A program made the translations under genes and the position numbers. The notes under the pieces were generated by a model, which was not told the DNA's origin, made no database searches, and saw only the letters and a list, made by a program, of their open reading frames with translations. Positions 7,612 to 15,035 of a DNA stretch of 15,170 nucleotides are shown here, in pieces. How positions within the stretch are numbered: position 1 is the first letter of the stretch; the number at the start of each line of letters is the position of its first letter. The DNA comes from Deltaproteobacteria bacterium. Its GTDB lineage: Bacteria > Desulfobacterota > Desulfobacteria > C00003060 > C00003106. The stretch covers positions 1 to 15,170 of the forward strand of contig JAFDAE010000033.1 in the NCBI GenBank assembly GCA_019314005.1, read 5' to 3'.

Positions 7612-9369
7612 ATGAACAAGGGAAAGAGAATAAAGGCAAAATCTGAGGTGCAGGGTCCTGCACGTCCTCCGGAGCAGCAACCAGCAGAAGACCGGTTGAA
7701 GATCCGTACCAGCACGTTTCGTCTTTTGATCGCGGTTACCGGTTCCATATTTGTTGCCGAGATATTCGTAATGATCCTCCTGTACATTCTCCCGGAATTA
7801 CCTCTAAAGGCGGTTATTCTCCTTGATGCGTCGTTGCTTGCCGTTGTGACGTTCCCGATACTCTACTTTGCTCTGTTCCGGCCGCTGGTCCGTCACATCT
7901 CTGAACGTCAGAGGATTGAAGATCGGTTCCGCAAAGCCAATGAGTTTAATGAGACCATTATCAAGACCATCCCTCTTGGGGTGGATATTCTGGATGAAGA
8001 AGGCAACATACTCTTTTTAAATGAAAGGCTTGAGGCTGTTCTGGGTAAAGAGGCGATTGGCAAGACGTGCTGGTCTGCCTACAGAGATAGTGGAGAAAAA
8101 TGTGAGGACTGTCCTCTCCCGCAGGATATCGAAATAGGGCAAACACGCTCCCATGAGGTCTATGATATGGCGGGTGGAAGAACGTGTTCGATATCGTATA
8201 CCGGCATGATGTATCAGAATAAGAAAGCTATTCTGAGAGTTATCGAAGATATTACCGAGCGCAAGCAGCGTGAGGAGGAGGTGCGAGAAAGCGAAAAAAA
8301 ATATAGTACACTGGTTGAAAACTCCTTGACAGGTATCTATATAGACCAGGATGAAAAGATTGTATTTTCCAACAACAGATTTGCCACGATTTATCGCTAC
8401 CCAAAAGAAGAGTTGATAGATATCGAGACCTGGAGGCTGGTCCATCCTGAGGACAGGGCCTTGACCGCCGAAATGAGGGCGCTACGACTCAAAGGAGAAG
8501 ACGCGCCCTTGGAGTACGAGGCGAAAGGTCTGACAAAGGGCGGCGATGTCATCTGGATCAGAAGGAGAAACCGACGCATAGAGTACAAGGGAAGGCCTGC
8601 GATATTAGGTAATATCGTGGACATAACCGAACAAAGGCAGGCAGAGGAAGAACTCCGAAAGATGAACGAGGAACTCAAGAATTTTGTCCGTATTGTCTCC
8701 CATGATCTGAAAACCCCCATCACTGCGATCCAGGGGTTTTCCTCGCGGCTGCTCAAACAGTATCAAGACACAATGGAAGAGAAGGACGTGCGTTACCTTG
8801 AGCAGATCAAGGCGAGCGCCCACCGAATGGAGGTATTTGTCGCTGACCTCCTGGCGTTGTCACGGATCGGCCGGGTGGCCTCCCATTTTGAGGATGTCCC
8901 TTCTCTTGAGATCGTAAAAGAGGTGGTCTCAAATCTGCAAGACAGGCTGGAGAGAAACAGGATAGAGCTCGCCATAGCACACAATTTGCCCACCACCTAC
9001 TGTGATAGCGAAAGGGTCTACCAGGTTTTTCAGAACCTGCTTGTAAATGCCATCAAGTACATGGGCGATACTGCACACCCTAAAATCAAGATCGGATACG
9101 AAGAGGGGAAAGAGTTCCATCAGTTTTATGTAAGTGATAACGGCGCCGGGATTGATTCGAAAGATCACCGAAAAATATTTGAAATGTTCCAGCGGGTGGA
9201 AACAATAAGAAAGCTGGGAGACGAGGAAGGGACAGGTTTGGGACTTACCATTGTAGACAGGGTTGTGCGTAACCACGGTGGCGAGGTGTGGGTCGAATCT
9301 GAAAAAGGGAAGGGCGCAACCTTCTACTTTACCTTGTCTAAAAGTCTTGATCGCGTTACCCATCCTTGA
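7612..9369 (+). CDS. Membrane-anchored PAS-PAS sensor histidine kinase (orphan)
   Basis: This 585-residue sensor kinase should autophosphorylate and signal to a response regulator, none of which is encoded in the window. After a charged, proline-rich N-terminus come two membrane segments (about 36-60 and 66-88) joined by about five residues, leaving almost no periplasmic sensor. A first PAS domain (about 111-217) contains Cys153, Cys164 and Cys167 (CWSAYRDSGEKCEDCP); a second (about 225-342) follows. The kinase core has the phospho-acceptor His364 in SHDLKTP, N-box Asn479 in QNLLVNAIKY, the G1 box DNGAGI (509-514) and the G2 box GTGLGL (540-545), ending near residue 576. All catalytic boxes are intact. 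Sensing is therefore probably cytoplasmic, perhaps redox or metal through the PAS cysteines (inference). GGTGG six bases before the ATG is a modest ribosome site. Confidence 0.93.
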   Translation: MNKGKRIKAKSEVQGPARPPEQQPAEDRLKIRTSTFRLLIAVTGSIFVAEIFVMILLYILPELPLKAVILLDASLLAVVTFPILYFALFRPLVRHISERQRIEDRFRKANEFNETIIKTIPLGVDILDEEGNILFLNERLEAVLGKEAIGKTCWSAYRDSGEKCEDCPLPQDIEIGQTRSHEVYDMAGGRTCSISYTGMMYQNKKAILRVIEDITERKQREEEVRESEKKYSTLVENSLTGIYIDQDEKIVFSNNRFATIYRYPKEELIDIETWRLVHPEDRALTAEMRALRLKGEDAPLEYEAKGLTKGGDVIWIRRRNRRIEYKGRPAILGNIVDITEQRQAEEELRKMNEELKNFVRIVSHDLKTPITAIQGFSSRLLKQYQDTMEEKDVRYLEQIKASAHRMEVFVADLLALSRIGRVASHFEDVPSLEIVKEVVSNLQDRLERNRIELAIAHNLPTTYCDSERVYQVFQNLLVNAIKYMGDTAHPKIKIGYEEGKEFHQFYVSDNGAGIDSKDHRKIFEMFQRVETIRKLGDEEGTGLGLTIVDRVVRNHGGEVWVESEKGKGATFYFTLSKSLDRVTHP

Positions 9370-9389
9370 GCCCCTGCCCCCTGATCCCT

Positions 9390-9415
9390 ACGCCCCGGCA
9401 TAGACGGCGGTTTTT
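9390..9415 (+). terminator. Weak intrinsic-terminator-like hairpin after the histidine kinase gene
   Basis: CGCC at 9391-9394 can pair with GGCG at 9406-9409, directly followed by a G and five T. The stem is only four base pairs, so termination is uncertain. The position between two genes, 21 bases after the kinase stop, is appropriate. Confidence 0.35.
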
Positions 9416-9450
9416 CGTAATAAAAATTCGTTTTGAAACAAAGGCGGCGC

Positions 9451-10644
9451 ATGGTATCAAACGGTATGGTGACAAAACGTAGAAGAGGCAAGCGGCGGGT
9501 GCCGGCATATAGGTATCAGGAGGATTCCTGTTATTTTGCCCAGATAGCTGAAGGCGTAAAAGAAGCAGGCGCGGAAGAACTGGCCGAACTCGGTGCCGAA
9601 GACATTGCCCTGGATTTTCGCGGAATTCATTTTAGGGCAGACAAGTCAACCCTGTATCGGATTAATTATTTGACAAGGCTTGTTTCGCGGTGTCTTGCGC
9701 CGTTAATATTATTCAATTGCCATGATACCGATACGTTGTACAAGATGGCAAAACAGATACGGTGGGAAGATTTTTTTACGGAAGGCAATACATTTGCTGT
9801 GTCAGGGAATGTTTCCGACAGTGCTATTTCTCATTCAAAGTACGCTTCTCTCCGCCTTAAAGATGCTGTTGCTGATTATTTCAGGGAAAAAACCGGTAAG
9901 CGTCCCGATGTGTCTGTAAGGGATCCTGATGTCCTGCTGAACCTTTATATCAGGCATGATAAGGCAGGAATAAGCCTCGATACGTCGGGAGGGGCGCTTC
10001 ACAGGAGAGGATACAGAGAGGAGACAGTGGCGGCGCCTATGCAGGAGACTGTCGCGGCGGCGATTATCCGATTTACAGGATGGGACGGGTCTGTACCTTT
10101 ATATGATCCTTTGTGCGGTTCGGGAACACTTTTGTGTGAAGCGCTCATGCGGTACTGCAACATTCCTGCAGGCATTTTTAGAAATAAATTCGGTTTTGAA
10201 ATGCTGCCTGACTTTGATGACTCTATCTGGAAGCAGGTTAAAAAAGAGGCTGACAAAAGCATTCGGGAACTGCCGAAAGGGCTGATCGCAGGGAGTGATG
10301 TGTCAGAAGAAGCTGTCAACGCGGCAAGGACAAATATGATGGGGCTTCATTACGGAAAGAATGTGAGAGTTGAAAAGGCTGACTTCAGAGACTTGCCCTC
10401 CATTGAAGGGCAGGTTGTTGTAACAAACCCTCCTTATGGCATTCGAATGAGGGGAGATGAGGACCTTGAAGCGTTTTACAAGAATCTCGGTGATTTTCTT
10501 AAACAGAGATGCAAAGGCTCAACCGCCTATATTTATTTCGGAGAACGGGAGTATATAAAAAAAATCGGTCTGAAAGCGTCATGGAAAAAACCAATCAAGG
10601 CAGGGGGGCTTGACGGCAGACTGGTTAAATACGAGATGTACTGA
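9451..10644 (+). CDS. THUMP-domain class I SAM-dependent RNA methyltransferase, RlmL/YpsC type
   Basis: The 397-residue protein has the layout of the YpsC/RlmL N6/N2-type RNA methyltransferases. An RNA-binding ferredoxin-like plus THUMP region (about 20-155) begins with AEGVKEAGAEELAELGAEDI and ends with VRDPDVLLNLYI. A Rossmann-fold methyltransferase follows, with the SAM-binding motif YDPLCGSGT (218-226) and the catalytic motif NPPYG (326-330), typical of enzymes that methylate exocyclic amino groups of guanine or adenine. The likely substrate is 23S rRNA, but the exact base cannot be read from sequence. Unlike enterobacterial RlmL it lacks the second, RlmK-like methyltransferase half. I chose ATG 9451 because AAAGG lies six bases upstream; a TTG at 9433 would extend it by six basic residues. 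A short gap (13 bases) to the lipoprotein gene suggests co-transcription. Confidence 0.92.
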   Translation: MVSNGMVTKRRRGKRRVPAYRYQEDSCYFAQIAEGVKEAGAEELAELGAEDIALDFRGIHFRADKSTLYRINYLTRLVSRCLAPLILFNCHDTDTLYKMAKQIRWEDFFTEGNTFAVSGNVSDSAISHSKYASLRLKDAVADYFREKTGKRPDVSVRDPDVLLNLYIRHDKAGISLDTSGGALHRRGYREETVAAPMQETVAAAIIRFTGWDGSVPLYDPLCGSGTLLCEALMRYCNIPAGIFRNKFGFEMLPDFDDSIWKQVKKEADKSIRELPKGLIAGSDVSEEAVNAARTNMMGLHYGKNVRVEKADFRDLPSIEGQVVVTNPPYGIRMRGDEDLEAFYKNLGDFLKQRCKGSTAYIYFGEREYIKKIGLKASWKKPIKAGGLDGRLVKYEMY

Positions 10645-10657
10645 GGGAGGGGTTGCC

Positions 10658-11365
10658 ATGTGGAAGCACAGCATTACGATGATCTTCATCGCGGCACTAT
10701 TGGCTGGATGCAGTCCAAAGATCAGTGTACGGATTGATTCAATAGTTGACCTAATGGAACCCCTTGGAGAAAAAAGGTATGTTCTCTATAGCGCCGTGCA
10801 AGGTATATCAGTGGGCGACCTTTATTTTCGCGAACATAGTGGGTATTTTCGAGAAATCTTGAAACAACTGGGTTACCTCGAAGTGCGGGATCGGGAGAAT
10901 GCCGACGTGGCCATCTACTTCGACTATGGGATAAGCGGCGGCAGGGTGATTCATTCCACCTACACGAGGCCTGTGTATGCGACAGTCGGCGGTGAAACAA
11001 TTGACGTTACAGAGACATATACCGATGCATCCGGTAAGACCACGAGCAAGAAGACCAAGTCTATTTTCATACCTTCAAGACAATACGTTGTAGGCACGAC
11101 CACAGAAAGAAAAAGTTATACTATCTACACTGCGCATGCAGTACTCGAAGCTAAAGAAATAGAGCATGGGGATAAAACCAACGGCGGGCCAACGCTATGG
11201 AGAACAGTTATAACAACTACCAGCAAGTTAGACGATTTGAGACGGCTTATGCCAATATTGGCCGCCGCGTCGGCGCCCTATCTGGGAAAAAACACCAGAG
11301 GGATGAAAACAATCGACCTCCGGGAGAATGATGACAGGGTAGTGGAAATGAAGACTATGAGGTGA
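10658..11365 (+). CDS. Uncharacterised outer-envelope lipoprotein
   Basis: The 235-residue protein begins with a short signal peptide and a lipobox: MWKHSITMIFIAALLAGC, with Cys18 as the lipidated residue. Ser follows at +2, which in Gram-negative cells usually directs export to the outer membrane. The mature part looks like a soluble beta-rich domain: a segment on an individual's charged 'RDRENADVAIYFDYGIS' type strand, then Thr/Ser/Lys-rich strands (DASGKTTSKKTKS) and the C-terminal NDDRVVEMK. It loosely resembles the DUF4136 class of small lipoproteins, but I cannot assign a family securely. GGAGG seven bases before ATG 10658 sets the start. It sits 13 bases after the methyltransferase gene and 12 bases before a membrane-protein gene, consistent with one transcript. 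Confidence 0.85.
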   Translation: MWKHSITMIFIAALLAGCSPKISVRIDSIVDLMEPLGEKRYVLYSAVQGISVGDLYFREHSGYFREILKQLGYLEVRDRENADVAIYFDYGISGGRVIHSTYTRPVYATVGGETIDVTETYTDASGKTTSKKTKSIFIPSRQYVVGTTTERKSYTIYTAHAVLEAKEIEHGDKTNGGPTLWRTVITTTSKLDDLRRLMPILAAASAPYLGKNTRGMKTIDLRENDDRVVEMKTMR

Positions 11366-11377
11366 CGGAGGCGTGCG

Positions 11378-12010
11378 TTGCCTACCGGTGTCAAAAGTAT
11401 CAAGCGAATTCCAGCCTGGCTGAAGATCGCCTTTACGGTATGGCTGCTGGTTTGGGTTCCATCCTATGGTAGCTTTTACGGGCCACAGAATTTCCTATGG
11501 CTATGCGATCTGTGCAACTTCATCCTTCTCATCGCCCTGTGGGCCGAAAGCCGCCTCCTTTTTTCGAGCCAGATTGTAGCGGTCCTGATTGTCGACATTA
11601 TGTGGAGCATCGGTGTCGCTGTGCGGTTCTTCTGGGGAATCAGCCTCATTGGCGGTACAGAATACATGTTCAATCCAGAGGTTCCTCGCCATATCCGGCT
11701 GCTGTCTCTGTTTCACGTTTTCACACCTCCGCTCCTGATCTACGCTATCAGTCGGCTCGGATACGACCGGCGTGGTTTGATCATTCAGACGGTGCTAACG
11801 TGGATCGTCCTTCCGCTTACTTACCTCTTTACGAACCCAGAAAGAGGCATCAACTGGGTCTGGGGTTTGTTTGGCAAAACGCAGGCGATGTTGGAGCCAT
11901 GGGTGTATTTCCTTCTGTGTATGGCGGCGTATCCTCTGGTGCTCTATCTGCCGACCCATGGGATGGTACTTCTCGTATCCCGATGGCTGCACCGGTTGCG
12001 GGGGCAATAG
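11378..12010 (+). CDS. Uncharacterised multi-pass membrane protein
   Basis: A 210-residue, very hydrophobic protein with about six predicted membrane segments (roughly 15-34, 38-56, 60-88, 107-125, 134-152 and 173-200). Recognisable blocks are YGPQNFLWLCD, LLSLFHVFTPPLL, RLGYDRRG and PERGINWVWG. These resemble a widespread but unnamed family of integral membrane proteins that I can recall by sequence pattern but not by function. Translation should start at TTG 11378: GGAGG lies six bases upstream at 11367-11371, and there is no ATG or GTG in frame nearby. The gene follows the lipoprotein gene by 12 bases. Immediately downstream is a broken DUF2071 gene. Confidence 0.82.
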   Translation: MPTGVKSIKRIPAWLKIAFTVWLLVWVPSYGSFYGPQNFLWLCDLCNFILLIALWAESRLLFSSQIVAVLIVDIMWSIGVAVRFFWGISLIGGTEYMFNPEVPRHIRLLSLFHVFTPPLLIYAISRLGYDRRGLIIQTVLTWIVLPLTYLFTNPERGINWVWGLFGKTQAMLEPWVYFLLCMAAYPLVLYLPTHGMVLLVSRWLHRLRGQ

Positions 12011-12014
12011 GGGT

Positions 12015-12185
12015 TGTGCTTTTGTTGGGATGCTGTTCTTCAACCGCAAGCTCCTGGGCGTTTCGATTCCTTTTTACCCCGCTTTCGAGCAAGTGAATGT
12101 GCGGTTCTATGTGCGCCGGAAACTTCAACAGGGTTGGCGGCAGGGAGTGGTGAAGAAGAGAGAACAGAGAAGAAACCAACAGTAA
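12015..12185 (+). pseudogene. Remnant of a DUF2071 (YqjF-like) gene
   Basis: Read in the frame starting at 12015, the translation includes FVGMLFFNRKLLGVSIPF and then EQVNVRFYVRR followed by GWRQGVV, before breaking into a Lys/Arg/Gln tail and a stop at 12183-12185. This matches my memory of the conserved N-terminal third of DUF2071/YqjF proteins (VGxxFxxxRxLGVxIPFHxxFEEVNLRFYVRR...WRRGVVFI). The usual first 40 or so residues and the C-terminal two thirds are absent, and no start codon with a ribosome site precedes it. The homology begins a few bases after the membrane-protein stop at 12010 and ends about 35 bases before the next gene. It is probably a relic left by internal deletions and is not expected to be functional. 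Confidence 0.6.
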
Positions 12186-12200
12186 GGGGAAAACATAGGT

Positions 12201-12809
12201 ATGACAACAGGCGCCACGCTCAACAGCCTGGAACGGCGCGTAGTAACGAGTCGATTAAGGCAACTTACACAACGGTGGGAAGCGTCGCGCCTCTTTCGTG
12301 ACATCGACCTCCCAGCCAACGCCGTGGCCCTTGAAATCGGGTCCGGAGGGGGGTACGGTGCGACAGAAGCCTTGGAGCGGCTTCCGCTCGCGAAACTCTT
12401 TGTTACAGAGATTGATCCGGTCATGCTTGAAGCGGCCCGGTCCTTCCTCACCGGCAGGGGCATGCTCGCCAAGACAGCGTTTTATTTAGCAGACGCGAAA
12501 AGCCTTCCGTTCGACACGGGAAGTTTTGATCTCGTGTTTTCTTTTGAGGCTCTTCATCACGTCTGCGGCTATGAAGCCGCTGTTCGTGAGACGGCCAGAG
12601 TCCTCCGCGCAGACGGATGGCTGCTTTTCACTGATATCATTCGTCCGCCATGGGCGCCACGATTCACGTGGCATGCCCCGCCCCAAGGGGTATACAGCAA
12701 GGAAGAGTTGATTTCGGTGTTGACTGAAGCAAGGTTTTGTATCGAACGCTGGCGAAGCGTCGCCGGGATATGGGCCGCGGTAACGGCCCGGCGTAGCCAG
12801 CCTGGATGA
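12201..12809 (+). CDS. Small class I SAM-dependent methyltransferase (UbiE/Methyltransf_11-like)
   Basis: This 202-residue protein is a compact Rossmann-fold methyltransferase. Motif I is ALEIGSGGGYGA (44-55), the acidic residue that binds the SAM ribose lies in TEIDP (69-73), motif II/III includes ADAKSLPF (97-104), and FDLVFSFEALHHV (109-121) with VLRADGWLLFTD matches the Methyltransf_11 pattern. The substrate cannot be inferred; small molecules or lipids are commonest in this family. AAGGGG lies about 11 bases before ATG 12201, rather far but usable. It follows the DUF2071 remnant on the same strand. Whether it belongs functionally with the lipoprotein/membrane-protein pair is unknown. Confidence 0.88.
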   Translation: MTTGATLNSLERRVVTSRLRQLTQRWEASRLFRDIDLPANAVALEIGSGGGYGATEALERLPLAKLFVTEIDPVMLEAARSFLTGRGMLAKTAFYLADAKSLPFDTGSFDLVFSFEALHHVCGYEAAVRETARVLRADGWLLFTDIIRPPWAPRFTWHAPPQGVYSKEELISVLTEARFCIERWRSVAGIWAAVTARRSQPG

Positions 12810-12810
12810 T

Positions 12811-12828
12811 GCATGAAAAATTTCATGC
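12811..12828. repeat. 18-base palindrome directly after the methyltransferase stop codon
   Basis: GCATGAAA and TTTCATGC are perfect complements separated by AA. The stop TGA ends two bases earlier. There is no T-run, so it is not a classical terminator; it may be an operator or an mRNA-end hairpin for the gene upstream. The 121-base gap to the WbqC gene also contains a small GTCGT-ACC-ACGAC hairpin (12871-12883). Confidence 0.4.
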
Positions 12829-12930
12829 GTAATTCGTGTGAGACAGAAAAGAAGGGGTGTGGGTGTCAGAGTCGTACCACGACACGGCCTACGACGGCCT
12901 GTTTCAGACCCCAAACCTATCGAGTTCCTT

Positions 12931-13659
12931 ATGATCGTTTCCACGTACCAGCCATTTTTCGCTCCTTTTCCAGCCTTTTTTTACAAGGCCCATCGTTCGG
13001 ATATTATGGTTATCCTGGACGACGTTCAATTCCCGCTGCGAACAACGTGGATTAATAGAAATCGTTTTAAGAACGACCAGGGCGCCCTGTGGATGACGAT
13101 CCCGGTATGGAAGAAAGGTCTGGGGCTGCAACAGATTAACCGGGTGCGAATATGCCGCGAAGGCAACTGGAGGAAAAAGCATCTTGCGAGCCTGAAAACT
13201 TCTTATGCGAACGCCCCTTATTTCAGAGAGCATGTTGATATAATTGAAGAAATATTTTCGGCAAGATTTGAAAAACTCGTTGATCTTAACATTATGATCA
13301 TCCGCTATTTGAAAGAACAACTTGGCATCGATACCCCGCTGATAGTACAATCCGATTTGGGCGTTTCCGGCAAGGGTAATGAGCTTTTGGTAGAGATTTG
13401 CCGAAAAGTGGGGTCATCTAATTACCTTGCCCAGGCTGCCGCAAAGAAATATCTCGACGCTCGGCTGTTCGACGAAGCAGGTATCGAGTTAAAGTTTTTT
13501 TTGCCCCCGTCTCCTGTTTACCCGCAACTCTGGGGAGATTTTATCCATGACCTTTCTGCTTTTGACCTTCTTTTCAATTGCGGGCCGAAAAGCCATGAAA
13601 TCCTTTGTGGAAAATTGGGGGATGTCCGGGGAAAATCGGGGCCGTCCGTGACATTTTGA
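12931..13659 (+). CDS. WbqC-family protein (surface polysaccharide/glycolipid-associated)
   Basis: The 242-residue protein begins MIVSTYQPFFAPFPAFFYKA and contains ILDDVQFPLRTTWINRN, the hallmark start of the WbqC family (compare M-I-x-x-x-Q-P-x-Y-x-P-W with DDVQ-x-x-R-x-x-x-x-R-N). LFNCGPKS near the C-terminus is also typical (LFNxGP). Members often sit in O-antigen or capsule clusters and are proposed to act in sugar or amino-sugar modification, but the reaction is not settled. I chose ATG 12931 because family similarity starts there, although its ribosome site is poor; a GTG at 12838 would add 31 unmatched basic residues. The last 15 or so residues, after KSHEIL, are encoded by GGGG/GTCCG-type repeat sequence and look like a replaced tail. 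Confidence 0.88.
   Translation: MIVSTYQPFFAPFPAFFYKAHRSDIMVILDDVQFPLRTTWINRNRFKNDQGALWMTIPVWKKGLGLQQINRVRICREGNWRKKHLASLKTSYANAPYFREHVDIIEEIFSARFEKLVDLNIMIIRYLKEQLGIDTPLIVQSDLGVSGKGNELLVEICRKVGSSNYLAQAAAKKYLDARLFDEAGIELKFFLPPSPVYPQLWGDFIHDLSAFDLLFNCGPKSHEILCGKLGDVRGKSGPSVTF
13611..13651. repeat. Imperfect tandem repeat at the 3' end of the WbqC gene
   Basis: Two adjoining units of about 20 bases begin AAAATTGGGGG (13611) and AAAATCGGGG (13632), and each continues to GTCCG. They encode the atypical last residues of the WbqC protein. G-rich GGGG-x-GTCC runs of this kind resemble REP-type repeats, and they lie beside the related inverted repeats at 13705-13845. Confidence 0.4.
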
Positions 13660-13704
13660 CTTTCTATGCAAGGCGTTGCGGACGTGCATTGTTTTATAAC
13701 ATTG

Positions 13705-13845
13705 TAACGTTCCCTTGATTTCTTTAAGGACCTCCTGCTTCGCTAAGAACGAGGGACGTTAGAGGGGACGTTGTGAATTCGTTAAATTATTTCTCTTGGC
13801 CCCAGAGTTATTCAACATAATCAAACTGACAACATAACGTCCCCT
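13705..13845. repeat. Cluster of inverted GGGACGTT repeats (REP/BIME- or MITE-like) in a convergent gap
   Basis: Four copies of one motif alternate in orientation. TAACGTTCCCT (13705-13715) mirrors AGGGACGTTA (13752-13761) with one bulge, and AGGGGACGTT (13763-13772) mirrors AACGTCCCCT (13836-13845) perfectly. The two inner copies are in direct orientation. They fill the 199-base gap 13660-13858 between the WbqC gene and the leftward CapA-like gene. Such arrays fit REP/BIME elements mobilised by RAYT transposases or the ends of a short non-autonomous element; they may also act as a two-way terminator. No transposase gene is present here. Confidence 0.6.
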
Positions 13846-13858
13846 ACTTCCCGAGAAA

Positions 13859-15013
13859 TTAATCCCATTGCAGGATTAAGGTATTATTATCGTCCAATTC
13901 CACTCGAGTTCCAAACTCCTTACCTTCTCTATTCAAAATATCTTTTAGCCAGAGTGCATCCGCTCTTGATGATCGATTTGCTTTAAAGTTTTTAATCTGT
14001 GTTGGTTTCATGTGCAAGCAAACGAGCTTTCCGGTCGATGGATCGACACTTACAAAGTACATCAAGGCCAAATCAGCTCTGAAATTCTCATGTCCACCGA
14101 TCCCTTCATAGTCATTGAGAAAGTCGCCACATCCATAGATGATAGGTTTGTCCTCGTAAACTTCTATTCCCATTACATGGTGAGAAGAATGTCCGTGAAC
14201 TATGTCAATACCCGTGGTGTCAATAAGCTTGTGAGCGAATTCCGTTTGTTCAGGGAAAATCTCGTACCCCCAATTACTCCCCCAGTGAATAGAAGCGATT
14301 ACTATATCTCGTTCCTGTTTTACTTCCCGGACATTTTTTCTGATATACTCGACTGTCTTGTCTGAAAAATCTTGCAGCAGATTTACTCCTGGTTTGTCTT
14401 CCGAAGCGGCCCAACTGAAAGGTATTCCACTTGTTTCCGATCCGTATGAGAACAGGATCACCCGTCCTTTTCCCTTCACCTCCATTACTGCCGGAATTTC
14501 TGCCTCTTCAAGGTTTTGGCCCGCCCCCGCACTTTTTACATTCACATTCTTCAATGTTTCTAATGTCTCTGTAAGCCCCGAATATCCCCAATCAAGAACG
14601 TGGTTATTTGCGAGAGCACAACAATCTATCCCGGCCGCTGTTACGCAATGAATATTCTCCGGATGCATCCTATAGTTTATGCCTTTACCTTCCCAGTAAT
14701 CGGCACACCTTGTTACGCTGGTCTCCAGATTGATTATCCTCACATCCGGCGCCACTTGTTCTAATTCCTCGAGAGCGTCTCCCCAAATGTAAGAAAAGCT
14801 GACAGGTTGTTGAATCGGACCATTCGCTTTCTCGGCAAGCGCTACATATTCTCCGGCATCTCTTACCCACGGCTCGTAGATAACAGGATCGCAAGGGTGA
14901 GGTAATGCTTGATCAATGCCTCTCCCTGTCATTACGTCACCACACATGAATATGGTAATCAGGCCGGCCATTGCTGACGGTTTATTAGCAGGTTTCTGCC
15001 GAGGTTTTTTCAT
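13859..15013 (-). CDS. CapA-family protein (poly-gamma-glutamate synthesis type, metallophosphatase-like fold)
   Basis: A 384-residue member of the CapA/PGA_cap family, which shares the calcineurin-like metallophosphoesterase fold. Family blocks in order are FMCGDVMTGRG (22-32), INLETSVT (94-101), ALANNHVLDWG (133-143), SIHWGSNW (241-248), VHGHSSHH (272-279) and GDFLNDYEG (296-304), so the putative metal-site Asp, Glu, Asn and His residues are retained. CapA proteins are linked to poly-gamma-glutamate capsule assembly, but most distant homologues are uncharacterised and no capB or capC is visible. There is no clear signal peptide or membrane anchor, which is unusual for a capsule export role. 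The ATG at 15013 has GGAGG five bases upstream; a GTG at 15025 is possible but would overlap that site. It lies 22 bases after the archaemetzincin stop on the same strand, suggesting an operon. Confidence 0.9.
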   Translation of the reverse strand: MKKPRQKPANKPSAMAGLITIFMCGDVMTGRGIDQALPHPCDPVIYEPWVRDAGEYVALAEKANGPIQQPVSFSYIWGDALEELEQVAPDVRIINLETSVTRCADYWEGKGINYRMHPENIHCVTAAGIDCCALANNHVLDWGYSGLTETLETLKNVNVKSAGAGQNLEEAEIPAVMEVKGKGRVILFSYGSETSGIPFSWAASEDKPGVNLLQDFSDKTVEYIRKNVREVKQERDIVIASIHWGSNWGYEIFPEQTEFAHKLIDTTGIDIVHGHSSHHVMGIEVYEDKPIIYGCGDFLNDYEGIGGHENFRADLALMYFVSVDPSTGKLVCLHMKPTQIKNFKANRSSRADALWLKDILNREGKEFGTRVELDDNNTLILQWD

Positions 15014-15035
15014 TCGAACCTCCACGCATCTTCCT

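Noticed and set aside
11497..12096. 199-codon open frame overlapping the membrane-protein gene in another frame
   Set aside because: The 11378-12010 frame shows hydrophobic segments and recognisable family blocks with a good ribosome site, while this frame shows no domain-like content.
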